A stretch of 64,000 nt of DNA from Virgibacillus salexigens. Its GTDB lineage: Bacteria; Bacillota; Bacilli; Bacillales; Amphibacillaceae. The DNA lies in NCBI RefSeq assembly GCF_014905415.1, contig NZ_BNEO01000001.1, forward strand, positions 1,364,001-1,428,000. Direction: 5' to 3'. A program made the translations under genes and the position numbers. Each line of letters opens with the position of its first letter. The stretch's first letter is position 1. Shown here piece after piece: positions 56,245 through 64,000 of the stretch. The notes under the pieces were generated by a model. The model was not told the DNA's origin and searched no databases. It saw nothing but the letters and a program-made list of their open reading frames with translations.

Positions 56245-57129
56245 ATGAATCAACAACAATTCGAAAAAATGAAGAACGGCAAAGGATTTATCGCAGCACT
56301 GGACCAGAGTGGTGGCAGTACGCCAAAAGCATTGGCCGCTTATGGGATTGGTGAGGATGCCTATACAAACGCAAAAGAAATGTTTGATTTAGTACACGAC
56401 ATGCGTACAAGAATCATTACCTCTCCTTCGTTTGATCCGGACTCGATTTTAGGTGCGATCCTTTTTGAACAAACGATGGATAGCAAGATAGAAGGCCTAT
56501 ACACGGCAGATTACTTAGCGGAAAAGAAAGGGATTGTCCCATTTCTGAAAGTCGATAAGGGACTTGCAGACGAGAGCAATGGCGTACAGCTTATGAAGCC
56601 AATCAATGATTTAGACGAGACACTGCGCCGTGCGAATGAGCGCCATATTTTCGGTACGAAAATGCGTTCGGTGATTAAAAAAGCAAATCCGGAAGCGATC
56701 AAAGAAGTCGTTGACCAGCAATTTGAAATCGGCAAACAAATCCTTGCTGCTGGCTTAGTACCAATTATCGAACCAGAAGTAGATATTAACAGCTCGGAAA
56801 AAGAACAATGTGAAGAAATTTTAAAGGCAGAGATTCTTAACCAGCTGGATCAATTAAATGAAGATCAAAACGTCATGTTAAAATTATCGATTCCAACGCA
56901 GAAAAACTTCTATAAAGAGCTAATCAATCATCCAAGAGTGGTACGTGTTGTCGCTCTTTCTGGTGGTTACTCTACAGAAGTAGCGAATGAGAAGCTAAAA
57001 GAAAACGATGGCCTGATTGCCAGCTTCTCCAGAGCACTTAGCCAAGACTTAAACGTCAATCAATCCGAAGAAGAATTCAACGATACACTAAACAGAGCCG
57101 TACAATCGATTTACGAAGCTTCAGTTTAA
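56245..57129 (+). CDS. fda: class I fructose-bisphosphate aldolase
   Basis: A 294-residue class I aldolase of the Staphylococcus Fda type: [20 protein letters not shown] and [10 protein letters not shown] at the start, [20 protein letters not shown] near 96 and [15 protein letters not shown] near 207 with the Schiff-base Lys. It cleaves fructose 1,6-bisphosphate without metal. AAAGGAGTGAG precedes two adjacent ATGs (56242 and 56245); 56245 gives the usual N-terminus. It is monocistronic with a strong terminator. Confidence 0.94.
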   Translation: MNQQQFEKMKNGKGFIAALDQSGGSTPKALAAYGIGEDAYTNAKEMFDLVHDMRTRIITSPSFDPDSILGAILFEQTMDSKIEGLYTADYLAEKKGIVPFLKVDKGLADESNGVQLMKPINDLDETLRRANERHIFGTKMRSVIKKANPEAIKEVVDQQFEIGKQILAAGLVPIIEPEVDINSSEKEQCEEILKAEILNQLDQLNEDQNVMLKLSIPTQKNFYKELINHPRVVRVVALSGGYSTEVANEKLKENDGLIASFSRALSQDLNVNQSEEEFNDTLNRAVQSIYEASV

Positions 57130-57135
57130 CAAAAG

Positions 57136-57175
57136 AAGGGGCTGAATCATGAGCTATGATTCAGCCCCTTTTCCT
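57136..57175. terminator. 15-bp terminator shared by fda and the convergent gene
   Basis: AAGGGGCTGAATCAT (57136-57150) pairs perfectly with ATGATTCAGCCCCTT (57156-57170), followed by TTCCTTTT. The last codons of the convergent gene lie in its stem. Confidence 0.93.
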
Positions 57176-58148
57176 TTTCCGGGAACTTCCCATGCATCAA
57201 CTCTCGTTTACCCAGCTGCTTCATATGCCGCTGAAAGCAAGCCATGACAAAGCGATGCATAATTGCTTGCGTATAGCGATAAACAAACCATGGCAGCGCT
57301 GGGACGTAATCATGGATGGCAATAATCGCCTCATTCGATGCTGGGATTTTGCGAAATTCCATTCTTCCTCTATGATGCTGCTTCTTATCTGTCAAAAGCC
57401 CATCCGTTATATCATACAATGCCTGATCAGCAGTACTTCGCTCTGGAGAGTACGTTAATTCCAATAATGGACATTGCGGACGAAGGAAACCGATCGTACA
57501 ATGCAACTTCTCATCGATCTCTGTTCGTACCCATGGCCGGAGAAAAGCTTGTAACCACCTGACATAATACTTGGCAATCGCATGAGCACTGTTGCCTGCT
57601 GGGACAATAATACGCTGCACCGAGCGAACGTCCTGCTTCAATGGCATATCTTTGGTTACAAACAGATGCTGTTCCGGCTTTTCTGCCACTAGACCCGTTC
57701 GTACGGCGGTGACAGGCGTGCCATATGCACGTAATATCCGTTCCACTTCCAATCTGCTCTTTAAATGGGAAGAAAGCTTCCTTGCAGAATTTGGCATCGG
57801 CCCGGTTAAGCAGATGACTTTCTTCACCCCCTGCGTTTTGGCAGCTTGGGCAAAATTATCTGACAAGATGGCATTCCTATCTGCCACATTTCCTTGGGTA
57901 AGTTTTGCAGAAGGCTTCAAGGCTTGCGCCAAATAAACTGCTATATCGGCACCCACCACTGCTTTCTCTGTGTCTTTTATGGAAAATAGATCACAGGAAC
58001 GCCAGGTGATGTCTTCTGTATCCTGATAATGATCGCCATTACGGGACAGACCAATCACATGAACCTTTCCCTTTAGCTTTCTTCGTACATGTTGTCCAAT
58101 ATAGCCGCTCGCTCCAGCAATGGCAACCACCGGTTTCGTTTGTTTCAT
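57147..58148 (-). CDS. NAD(P)-binding (atypical SDR) protein
   Basis: A 333-residue protein with the Rossmann motif VVAIAGASGYIGQHVRRKL at the N-terminus and GVKKVICLTGPMPNSARKLS near 120. Instead of the usual YxxxK it has SHLKSRLEVERILRAYGTPV, the atypical-SDR (NmrA/YwnB-like) layout. The C-terminal 100 residues (YTQAIMHRFVMACFQRHMKQ) are not recognised. An NAD(P)-dependent reductase or a sensor role is possible. Confidence 0.75.
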   Translation of the reverse strand: MKQTKPVVAIAGASGYIGQHVRRKLKGKVHVIGLSRNGDHYQDTEDITWRSCDLFSIKDTEKAVVGADIAVYLAQALKPSAKLTQGNVADRNAILSDNFAQAAKTQGVKKVICLTGPMPNSARKLSSHLKSRLEVERILRAYGTPVTAVRTGLVAEKPEQHLFVTKDMPLKQDVRSVQRIIVPAGNSAHAIAKYYVRWLQAFLRPWVRTEIDEKLHCTIGFLRPQCPLLELTYSPERSTADQALYDITDGLLTDKKQHHRGRMEFRKIPASNEAIIAIHDYVPALPWFVYRYTQAIMHRFVMACFQRHMKQLGKRELMHGKFPEKEKGLNHSS

Positions 58149-58339
58149 CTCCGCACTTCCTTTTCTCTCCGTTGCTATGATTTATCTTCTGATCTATCGG
58201 ATTCAGCTACTATTTTCACGTATTTCTTCTTAATCTCAATGATCTACTCTATCACCCAGCAAGCAACACTTACGCTTCATTCTAATAGATCTGACAAGCA
58301 AGGTTCAATAACTTTTATCCCTTTTTAAGCCTTTTCATT

Positions 58340-58402
58340 TTGACTTATTCGCAAAAATGATGTACATTACTAATAGACGAACATTATTTTTATTATGTTT
58401 GC
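58340..58402 (+). promoter_or_regulatory. guaC promoter with a putative PurBox pair
   Basis: TTGACT (58340-58345), 17 bases, TACATT (58363-58368) form a promoter. Downstream, ACGAACATTA (58377-58386) and TTATGTTTGC (58393-58402, reverse GCAAACATAA) face each other like the two PurBoxes bound by PurR. Bacillus guaC belongs to the PurR regulon, which supports this. Confidence 0.5.
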
Positions 58403-58429
58403 TATCATTCGGATTTCGGGGTGTATAAC

Positions 58430-59413
58430 ATGGAGAATGTATTTGATTATGAAGATATTCAATTAATTCCTGCAAAATGTATGGTTTCTAGCCGTTCACA
58501 ATGTGATACAACTGTTACATTAGGTGGCAACACCTTTAAATTACCAGTCGTACCTGCCAATATGCAGACGATTATAGATGAAAAGATTGCTACGTTTTTA
58601 GCAGAACATGGTTACTTTTATATCATGCATCGTTTTGAACCAAAAAAACGTAACGACTTTATTAAAGATATGCATGCACGCGATTTAATTGCATCGATTA
58701 GTGTTGGGGTAAAAGGAGAAGAATATGATTTTGTTAAACAATTGGCTGAAGCGCAGTTAATACCGGAATATATTACGATCGATATCGCACACGGACATTC
58801 CGACGCGGTAATCAAGATGATTCGTCACATTAAGCAGTACCTTCCTGCTAGCTTTGTAATTGCTGGAAATGTTGGGACGCCAGAAGCTGTAAGGGAATTA
58901 GAAAATGCTGGCGCAGACGCGACTAAAGTTGGAATTGGACCAGGAAAAGTATGTATTACGAAGATTAAAACAGGCTTTGGAACAGGCGGATGGCAATTAG
59001 CAGCACTTCGCTGGTGTGCGAAAGCCGCAACCAAGCCGATTATCGCTGATGGTGGAATTCGTACACATGGTGACATTGCCAAATCGATCCGTTTCGGTGC
59101 TTCGATGGTTATGATTGGTTCGCTATTTGCTGGACACGAGGAATCCCCAGGGGTGACCATTGAAAAAGATGGCAAGCTGCTTAAAGAGTATTTCGGTTCT
59201 GCTTCTGAATTCCAAAAAGGGGAAAAGAAGAATGTAGAGGGCAAGAAAATGCTCGTGGAGCATAAAGGTTCCTTAGCTGATACGTTAAATGAAATGCAGC
59301 AAGACTTGCAATCTTCTATTTCTTATGCTGGCGGCAATAAACTTGATGCGATCCGTACCGTAGATTATGTCGTTGTGAAGAATTCCATTTTTAATGGCGA
59401 TAAAGTTTATTAA
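58430..59413 (+). CDS. guaC: GMP reductase
   Basis: A 327-residue IMPDH/GMPR-family enzyme: [20 protein letters not shown] at the start, [20 protein letters not shown] near 145, and the catalytic Cys loop [20 protein letters not shown] near 170, then [20 protein letters not shown] near 203. It converts GMP to IMP with NADPH. The ATG at 58430 follows CGGGGTG and matches the usual N-terminus. A PurBox-like dyad lies upstream. Confidence 0.96.
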   Translation: MENVFDYEDIQLIPAKCMVSSRSQCDTTVTLGGNTFKLPVVPANMQTIIDEKIATFLAEHGYFYIMHRFEPKKRNDFIKDMHARDLIASISVGVKGEEYDFVKQLAEAQLIPEYITIDIAHGHSDAVIKMIRHIKQYLPASFVIAGNVGTPEAVRELENAGADATKVGIGPGKVCITKIKTGFGTGGWQLAALRWCAKAATKPIIADGGIRTHGDIAKSIRFGASMVMIGSLFAGHEESPGVTIEKDGKLLKEYFGSASEFQKGEKKNVEGKKMLVEHKGSLADTLNEMQQDLQSSISYAGGNKLDAIRTVDYVVVKNSIFNGDKVY

Positions 59414-59431
59414 ACATTTCTTTACTAAATC

Positions 59432-59472
59432 AAGGCTTCAGCAAACATATTGCTGGAGTCCTTTTCTTTTTT
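59432..59472 (+). terminator. terminator after guaC
   Basis: AAGGCTTCAGCAA (59432-59444) pairs with TTGCTGGAGTCCTT (59450-59463), followed by TTCTTTTTT. Confidence 0.85.
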
Positions 59473-59544
59473 CAGAATTCTGTTATAGAACTTCACGCCT
59501 GCTTGATTTATAATGAGGAAAACAACGATTTAGGAGGATTCCAA

Positions 59545-60453
59545 GTGCCAATTACGATACCCAAACAATTACCTGCACGACATATTCTTGAACAAGAGAA
59601 TATTTTCTTAATGGATACCGATCGGGCAACGACGCAAGATATCCGTCCATTAAATATTGTGATTGTGAACTTAATGCCAGAGAAGGAACGCACCGAGACA
59701 CAGCTGCTTCGCTTGCTAGGGAATTCTCCATTGCAAGTTACAGCGACATTCCTGCACACGGCGACCCATGAGTCGAAGACGGTCAGTCAATCGCATTTGC
59801 ATCAGTTTTATCAAACCTTTGCGAATATCAAGCATAAGCGATTCGATGGCATGATCATTACTGGTGCACCGGTAGAAATGCTGTCCTTTGAAGAGGTTGA
59901 TTATTGGGAAGAGCTGGCTACCATTATGGAATGGGCGAAAACTAATGTTACCTCTGTCTTGCATATTTGCTGGGCTGCTCAGGCCGCACTTTATTATCAT
60001 TACGGCATTGGAAAATTTGAATTGCCAGCGAAATGCACGGGTGTATTAACACATACTGTTGCCAATTCAACGGTTGAACTTGTGCGTGGATTTGATGAAG
60101 AATTTCTCGCACCGCATTCACGATATACCGGTACGTCAGGCGATACAATTCGGGCGGATGATCGGTTGCTCTTGCTGTCATCTACCAAAGACGATGATCC
60201 GTTCATCATTTTGTCCAGGGATGAAAAGCATGTCATGGTAACTGGACACTTAGAATACGATCATAGCACGCTTGCTGATGAATACCACCGTGATCGGAAT
60301 AAAGGACTGGATCCAAGTATCCCAACCAATTACTTCCCGAATAATGATCCGAAAGAGAAGCCATTAAACCGTTGGCGCTCGCATGCACATCTCCTATTCT
60401 CCAATTGGTTGAATTATTACGTGTATCAAGAAACACCATACCAATGGGAATGA
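59545..60453 (+). CDS. metA: homoserine O-acyltransferase (MetA)
   Basis: A 302-residue MetA-family enzyme starting with GTG at 59545 behind [28 protein letters not shown] near 45, the catalytic Cys in [17 protein letters not shown] near 142, and the catalytic His/Glu in [14 protein letters not shown] near 235 are all present. It activates homoserine for methionine synthesis. Bacillus MetA proteins mostly use acetyl-CoA; the exact acyl donor is not proven. No S-box or T-box leader fits in the short upstream gap. Confidence 0.94.
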   Translation: MPITIPKQLPARHILEQENIFLMDTDRATTQDIRPLNIVIVNLMPEKERTETQLLRLLGNSPLQVTATFLHTATHESKTVSQSHLHQFYQTFANIKHKRFDGMIITGAPVEMLSFEEVDYWEELATIMEWAKTNVTSVLHICWAAQAALYYHYGIGKFELPAKCTGVLTHTVANSTVELVRGFDEEFLAPHSRYTGTSGDTIRADDRLLLLSSTKDDDPFIILSRDEKHVMVTGHLEYDHSTLADEYHRDRNKGLDPSIPTNYFPNNDPKEKPLNRWRSHAHLLFSNWLNYYVYQETPYQWE

Positions 60454-60528
60454 GAATGAACCTTCGAGCTTGAACCTTTCTGCTTCTACGCTTTATGATT
60501 GAGCAACAGACGATAGAGAGGAGAGCGT

Positions 60529-60888
60529 ATGGGAAAAGTAATTGGACTATATGTATTTGCAATTCTATTTATGGGCGCCGGAATGAGTCATTTCTTGCTT
60601 GACCATTTCTTTATTAGCGCCATGCCGGAGTGGGTTCCGTTTCGGCCAGCTATTGTCTATTTATCTGGTATCATCGAAATAATACTGGCTTTCTGCTTAC
60701 TTTATTCACGTACCCGCAGGAAAGCTGGTATCTGGGTAGCGATTTTCTTAATTCTTGTCTTTCCCGTTAATATTTATATGGCGTTGATGCCAGAAGCTTA
60801 TCATCTGCCTGCTATTGCTTTATGGCTTCGATTGCCGCTTCAAATTGTATTGATTTGGTGGGTGTTAGCGGTAACCAAAAAAGGCTAG
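60529..60888 (+). CDS. DoxX-like family membrane protein
   Basis: A 119-residue protein with four hydrophobic helices. IGLYVFAILFMGAGMSHFLL and MPEWVPFRPAIVYLSGIIEI fit the DoxX/MauE-like pattern. GAGAGGAGAG precedes the ATG. It follows metA by 75 bases and may share its transcript. Function is unknown; some relatives act in thiol or redox reactions at the membrane. Confidence 0.78.
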   Translation: MGKVIGLYVFAILFMGAGMSHFLLDHFFISAMPEWVPFRPAIVYLSGIIEIILAFCLLYSRTRRKAGIWVAIFLILVFPVNIYMALMPEAYHLPAIALWLRLPLQIVLIWWVLAVTKKG

Positions 60889-60908
60889 CTAAAGCAGAAT
60901 GAAACATA

Positions 60909-60942
60909 TCAAGCCAGCACGGAGGGTTCTGTGCTGGCTTGA
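60909..60942. terminator. 12-bp hairpin after the DoxX-like gene
   Basis: TCAAGCCAGCAC (60909-60920) and GTGCTGGCTTGA (60931-60942) pair perfectly around a 10-base loop. The T-run is weak (GCTAACTTTATTT). Confidence 0.75.
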
Positions 60943-60949
60943 GCTAACT

Positions 60950-61021
60950 TTATTTACAAACGCAGGGAACGCATTTGGGACAACGAATATCAATGCTAGC
61001 AGTTGAAACACAAACACACAT
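60950..61021 (-). CDS. cysteine-rich micro-ORF (23 residues)
   Basis: An ATG at 61019-61021 opens a 23-codon frame ending at TAA 60950-60952. It contains six Cys: MCVCV at the start and CPKCVPCVCK at the end. There is no good Shine-Dalgarno (AGGAACGGA lies about 20 bases upstream, too far). It sits next to a coat-like Gly/Pro-rich gene on the same strand. It could be a real small coat or metal-binding peptide; evidence is composition only. Confidence 0.35.
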   Translation of the reverse strand: MCVCVSTASIDIRCPKCVPCVCK

Positions 61022-61058
61022 GGTTGTTTAATTTTTAATTTCCGTTCCTGGCTTCCTA

Positions 61059-61484
61059 CTAATAATAAGGCTGGTATGGTCCTGGATATGGACCGTATCC
61101 GGGACCAGGGTAATACGGGCCTTCATCAAATGCATTAACCAATGTTCCAGCTAATAACCCGCCAGCTAATCCTCCAACAAACGGACCAAACCCAAAACCG
61201 AATCCGGGGCCACCGAAGCCAGGCCCTCCGAATCCAGGTCCTCCGAATCCAGGTCCCCCGAATCCAGGACCAGGTCCATATCCAGGGCCACCAAATCCGG
61301 GACCCGGACCAAATGGCGGACGTGGTCGTGGTCCAAATGGTGGTCGCCGAACCAGTTCGTTATCTGGATAAAATCCCTGCCCATAGGCTTGAGCTTCTGT
61401 CATTTGCGGGTAGAAATGTGGTTTATCCGAATAATACGAATGTGGATCAGGCGGGGTAGCAGGTACATTCCATTCATGACTCAT
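61059..61484 (-). CDS. Gly/Pro/Tyr-rich coat-like protein
   Basis: A 141-residue low-complexity protein. After MSHEWNVPATPPDPHSYYSD the middle is built of GFGGP repeats (PGFGGPGFGGPGFGG), then a short hydrophobic PFVGGLAGGLLAGTL and a Tyr/Pro-rich tail GPYYPGPGYGPYPGPYQ. Such proteins are common in spore coats or at the cell surface of Bacillaceae. The ATG at 61482-61484 follows GAGGGAATT. Function is unknown. Confidence 0.65.
   Translation of the reverse strand: MSHEWNVPATPPDPHSYYSDKPHFYPQMTEAQAYGQGFYPDNELVRRPPFGPRPRPPFGPGPGFGGPGYGPGPGFGGPGFGGPGFGGPGFGGPGFGFGFGPFVGGLAGGLLAGTLVNAFDEGPYYPGPGYGPYPGPYQPYY
61190..61312. repeat. in-frame tandem Gly-Phe-Gly-Gly-Pro repeats
   Basis: Imperfect 15-base tandem units related to GGTCCTCCGAATCCA (plus strand) encode the GFGGP repeats of the protein above. 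Unit number is likely to vary among strains. Confidence 0.8.
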
Positions 61485-61593
61485 CTTAAATTCCCTCATT
61501 TCTAATTTTATGCTATGGAATATGGATATGCATTTGCCTACCTAAACTATTGGGCGTTTATGCCAGGAATGAAAATTTTTTAGGTAAATACCC

Positions 61594-62358
61594 TTAATGA
61601 TCTGGTGTAGATACAAGGAGCCGAAGTGCACCAACAAAAAAAGGTTGTCTGCGATAATGACCATACCGCTTATCCCATTTCCCAGACTGCAGATCTGCTT
61701 CCAATTTCGTTACCCCTTTTGAAGCCGTTTCCTCCGAAACAAATCCCCAGGCGGATTGATTTCTTCGTACCTCTGGATTTAAAAATGCTTCTGGTCGCCC
61801 ATAGAATGCCTCCTGAAATCCATCCAAACAATCCAAAGGAATTGGTACAGCCTCTATCTGACAGCTTCCACCTAATGTTGTTGTCAGCCATTCCATCGTT
61901 GGGTATCGCTTCCGTTCTGCTTCTACCACTTCTGGGAAATAGGCCATATTCCAAAATTCATGTAATGCATCGGGGTCGAAGGTTAAAATAGCAACAGGCC
62001 CCTTACTGACTCTCCGTAATTCTTGAATTCCTCTTTCCATGTCCTGCCAATGATGAATCGTCACCATTGCCATAGCTGCATCAAAGGATCGATCATCAAA
62101 TGGCAAAGCTTCTGCTCTTCCGATAACTGCAGGGGGACGTCCTTTCTCTTTCCGTTGCAAACGCATTGTTTTCGAAGGCTCTACAGCCATCACATATTTA
62201 TCTTTCGGTTCATACGAACCCGCCCCAGCACCAACATTGATAATCGTTTGCGCTTCACCTATTGCTCGTTCCACATATGCAGCCATTCTTGGATCGGTTT
62301 GTCTGGACCTTCCATACGTCTCTCCCGCTTGATCATAATTGAATGATGATATGGACAT
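61594..62358 (-). CDS. class I SAM-dependent methyltransferase
   Basis: A 254-residue enzyme. The SAM motif I is TIINVGAGAGSYEPKDKYVM near residue 37, followed by motif II AVEPSKTMR, the region ALPFDDRSFDAAMAMVTIHH with motif IV near 88, and ELRRVSKGPVAILTFDPDAL. It matches the UbiE/SmtA-like small-molecule methyltransferases. The substrate is unknown. It is monocistronic. Confidence 0.88.
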   Translation of the reverse strand: MSISSFNYDQAGETYGRSRQTDPRMAAYVERAIGEAQTIINVGAGAGSYEPKDKYVMAVEPSKTMRLQRKEKGRPPAVIGRAEALPFDDRSFDAAMAMVTIHHWQDMERGIQELRRVSKGPVAILTFDPDALHEFWNMAYFPEVVEAERKRYPTMEWLTTTLGGSCQIEAVPIPLDCLDGFQEAFYGRPEAFLNPEVRRNQSAWGFVSEETASKGVTKLEADLQSGKWDKRYGHYRRQPFFVGALRLLVSTPDH

Positions 62359-62435
62359 TCCATCCTCTCCCTTAATGGTTTGTGATTTCCTATGGCAAGT
62401 ATACTATTAGAAATTTGCTGGGTAAAAACCGATCA

Positions 62436-62476
62436 AAAACCCAACCAACGAATTGACCATTGATTGGGTTTTTTAT
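62436..62476. terminator. bidirectional terminator
   Basis: AAAACCCAACCAA (62436-62448) pairs with TTGATTGGGTTTT (62460-62472) with one mismatch; T-runs exist on both sides. It mainly serves the minus-strand gene ending at 62485. Confidence 0.88.
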
Positions 62477-62484
62477 CTGTCTTT

Positions 62485-62898
62485 TTACATTCTTACGATT
62501 ACCGATCCCCCGCTACTGGGAGTTGTTACCATCTGACTTTGTTCTGGATAATGCTGTGCTCGCCTTAATAATTCATTGTTTTGTTTTACAATTTGACCAA
62601 GCAAATAATTCATATGATCTAATTTTCTTCCTAATTCTGTCTCGGAATTCGAATAGTAACCCGGACTATACGTAGATGCATACGTATCGGATTTAATCGG
62701 ACTAGAATGTGAATGAATGGTATACGTTGGATAATCATAGCCTCTCGCATACGACGGATTGCTTGCATCGTCCGTTCGGGAAGCTGATGTTGGTTGAACA
62801 TTAGCAGGCTGACTGCCTGGATAAGAATAACTTGGATCATGGTACCATTCATTGGAAGGATGACTCGTTACCGGCCGAAAAGAATAGCTGTCTTGCAC
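62485..62898 (-). CDS. Tyr/Ser-rich hypothetical protein (coat-like)
   Basis: A 137-residue protein, start GTG at 62896-62898 behind AAAGGGGGAAGAAAT. The N-terminal 90 residues are rich in Ser, Tyr and Pro (HPSNEWYHDPSYSYPGSQPA); the C-terminus has a coiled-coil-like segment ETELGRKLDHMNYLLGQIVK near 93, followed by NNELLRRAQHYPEQSQ. The composition is similar to spore coat or surface proteins. The family is not recognised. Confidence 0.6.
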   Translation of the reverse strand: MQDSYSFRPVTSHPSNEWYHDPSYSYPGSQPANVQPTSASRTDDASNPSYARGYDYPTYTIHSHSSPIKSDTYASTYSPGYYSNSETELGRKLDHMNYLLGQIVKQNNELLRRAQHYPEQSQMVTTPSSGGSVIVRM

Positions 62899-62985
62899 AT
62901 TTCTTCCCCCTTTCGTCACCAACTAGTTTATTCACCTAATAAGCAAGAGGGTACATCAATAAGAGAATTAAGGCATTCGCCTATG

Positions 62986-63744
62986 CTATTCAAATAAATG
63001 ATGTAGAAGCCGATCGCGATTCTCTATAAATTGTTTTAACAATGTGTAATGACTTGTCTGTTCTAACGTGGTTTCTTGCATGCCATCTTCTGTTAATTCC
63101 AGTAGCTTCGCATCCGGATAACCCATCAACATTGGCGCATGGGTAGAAATGATAAATTGGGATCCATTCTCCACCAATTCATGAATACGTGCGAGCATCG
63201 ACATTTGCCTTAATGGAGATAAGGCTGCTTCTGGTTCATCTAGAATATATAAGCCATTGCCACGGAAACGATGCATAAATGCCGCAAAAAAAGCTTGTCC
63301 ATGCGACTGCTCATGCAATGATTTCCCGCCGAATCCATCAATTACTTTTCCCCCTGCCTGAGGTTGTTTATCCATTTCTTCAATATTGGTCGCCACATTA
63401 TAAAATGTTTCCGCCCGGAAGAAGAAGGAATCATTTGGCCGCAATACCCCTTTCACTAAGCGGACATAGTGATCCAATGGAGAATGGGAATCATACGTAG
63501 AAAAGCGAAAATTGCGGGTGCCACCTTCCGGGTTGAACCCAAACGCAACTGCAATTGCCTCCAATAATGTAGACTTGCCCATACCATTTTCACCAATGAT
63601 ATAGGTCACATTTGGATGGAACACCACATCTTGAAAATGACGAATCACCGGCAAATCAAACGGAAACGTATGATAAGATGGAATTTCTTCTTCCTTTAGT
63701 TGCAGCCTTCGTATAAATGCATCGGTCTCTGTTAGCTTGGGCAT
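62986..63744 (-). CDS. AAA-family ATPase (SMC/ABC-like)
   Basis: A 252-residue P-loop ATPase: Walker A VTYIIGENGMGKSTLLEAIA near residue 45, signature-like SHGQAFFAAF near 150, Walker B GLYILDEPEAALSPLRQMS near 166 and the switch His in FIISTHAPMLMG near 199. It is a compact single-domain relative of the predicted ATPases fused to or found beside nucleases. No partner gene is adjacent. The start is either ATG 63742-63744 or GTG 63751-63753; neither has a strong ribosome binding site. Confidence 0.85.
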   Translation of the reverse strand: MPKLTETDAFIRRLQLKEEEIPSYHTFPFDLPVIRHFQDVVFHPNVTYIIGENGMGKSTLLEAIAVAFGFNPEGGTRNFRFSTYDSHSPLDHYVRLVKGVLRPNDSFFFRAETFYNVATNIEEMDKQPQAGGKVIDGFGGKSLHEQSHGQAFFAAFMHRFRGNGLYILDEPEAALSPLRQMSMLARIHELVENGSQFIISTHAPMLMGYPDAKLLELTEDGMQETTLEQTSHYTLLKQFIENRDRLLHHLFE

Positions 63745-63860
63745 TCGTTCCACATCTAATCCATAAATCTATCGATCATATTGTATCCAGAGTTACCATA
63801 TTGTTCAACTTTATTGAAAATTCCTCAGACTGTATCGATAACATCCTCCACCCTATGAAA

Positions 63861-63900
63861 AAAGCCCGAATCAGTCCGCTACGATTCGAGCTTTACCATC
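63861..63900 (-). terminator. terminator of the gene at the right edge
   Basis: On the minus strand AAAGCTCGAATC pairs with GATTCGGGCTTT (one mismatch), followed by TTTTC. It lies 20 bases past the stop at 63914. Confidence 0.85.
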
Positions 63901-63913
63901 ATCCACTATTCCG

Positions 63914-64000
63914 TTAAAATTCATGCTTTGCTAATGTAGTTGCTATTTCATCTTCAATATCCCTGATATCTCCACTTGAACCGAGATAATTATTAATCAT
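63914..64000 (-). CDS. 3' end of an unknown gene (cut by window edge)
   Basis: The minus strand reads MINNYLGSSGDIRDIEDEIA then TTLAKHEF-stop at 63914. The ATG at 63998-64000 may be internal. A terminator follows. Too little remains to name a family. Confidence 0.5.
   Translation of the reverse strand: MINNYLGSSGDIRDIEDEIATTLAKHEF

Noticed and set aside
59414-59544. S-box or T-box riboswitch before metA
   Set aside because: The gap is only 131 bases, is mostly taken by the guaC terminator, and lacks the conserved cores.
61190-61312. Tandem repeats as a CRISPR array
   Set aside because: The units are short, directly adjacent, have no spacers, and encode in-frame GFGGP repeats of a protein.

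Overview
The window looks like a chromosome segment from a spore-forming, salt-tolerant, low-GC Bacillaceae species (Oceanobacillus/Virgibacillus/Lentibacillus type). This is inferred from Bacillus-style ribosome binding sites, a CotF-family spore coat gene, a BCCT osmolyte transporter, a BirA-type operator before a biotin operon, an adeR-like/ald pair, and RlmH with a typical Bacillales C-terminus. No rRNA, tRNA or CRISPR array was seen.

Layout. 1-4370: end of a HAD phosphatase gene, then a BirA-operator-controlled bioA-bioD-bioY-bioB operon that lacks bioF and bioW. 4372-13050: 2-hydroxyacid dehydrogenase, a single SLAP-domain protein, a BCCT transporter, a heavily decayed pnbA-type carboxylesterase, LysE exporter, YqcI/YcgG protein, amino-acid permease and an arginine-deiminase-like hydrolase. 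13207-21229: CotF-like coat protein, cold-shock protein, VanZ-like protein, a large SWIM/SNF2 helicase, and a PadR-controlled operon (pentapeptide-repeat protein plus DrrAB-like ABC exporter). 21273-25149: a polymorphic toxin locus with an LXG/LHH-nuclease toxin, its SUKH immunity protein, and a decayed second toxin/immunity cassette carrying a duplicated pretoxin segment. 25255-32068: membrane cupredoxin, multicopper oxidase, acetyltransferase, secreted protein, flavodoxin-like protein and a YkvI-type permease. 32198-35963: PucR/AdeR regulator, alanine dehydrogenase and alanine racemase, an alanine-metabolism cluster. 36162-42779: Gfo/Idh oxidoreductase, mannose-family PTS (IIAB-IIC-IID) with a cre-like site and an attenuator-like leader, DUF956/ManO, and malate:quinone oxidoreductase.

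43231-54052 is the most interesting part: an AT-rich element of about 10.76 kb inserted at the 3' end of rlmH, the same site used by staphylococcal SCC elements. It carries its own large serine recombinase, an OLD-nuclease/UvrD-helicase pair of Gabija type, a TPR protein with a DUF2726/PD-(D/E)XK-like C-terminus, a GIY-YIG-like protein, and relics of an older recombinase. The left boundary keeps a second rlmH-tail-like sequence reading GEPYRK-stop. The recombinase gene runs across the right boundary into the antisense strand of rlmH; joining the two boundaries in silico gives the recombinase a different, earlier stop codon.

53993-64000: rlmH, a small membrane protein, PadR plus a frameshifted DUF4188 gene, class I fructose-bisphosphate aldolase, SDR-like protein, GMP reductase with a putative PurBox pair, MetA, a DoxX-like protein, a cysteine-rich micro-ORF, a Gly/Pro-rich coat-like protein, a methyltransferase, a Tyr/Ser-rich protein, an AAA ATPase, and the end of an unknown gene.
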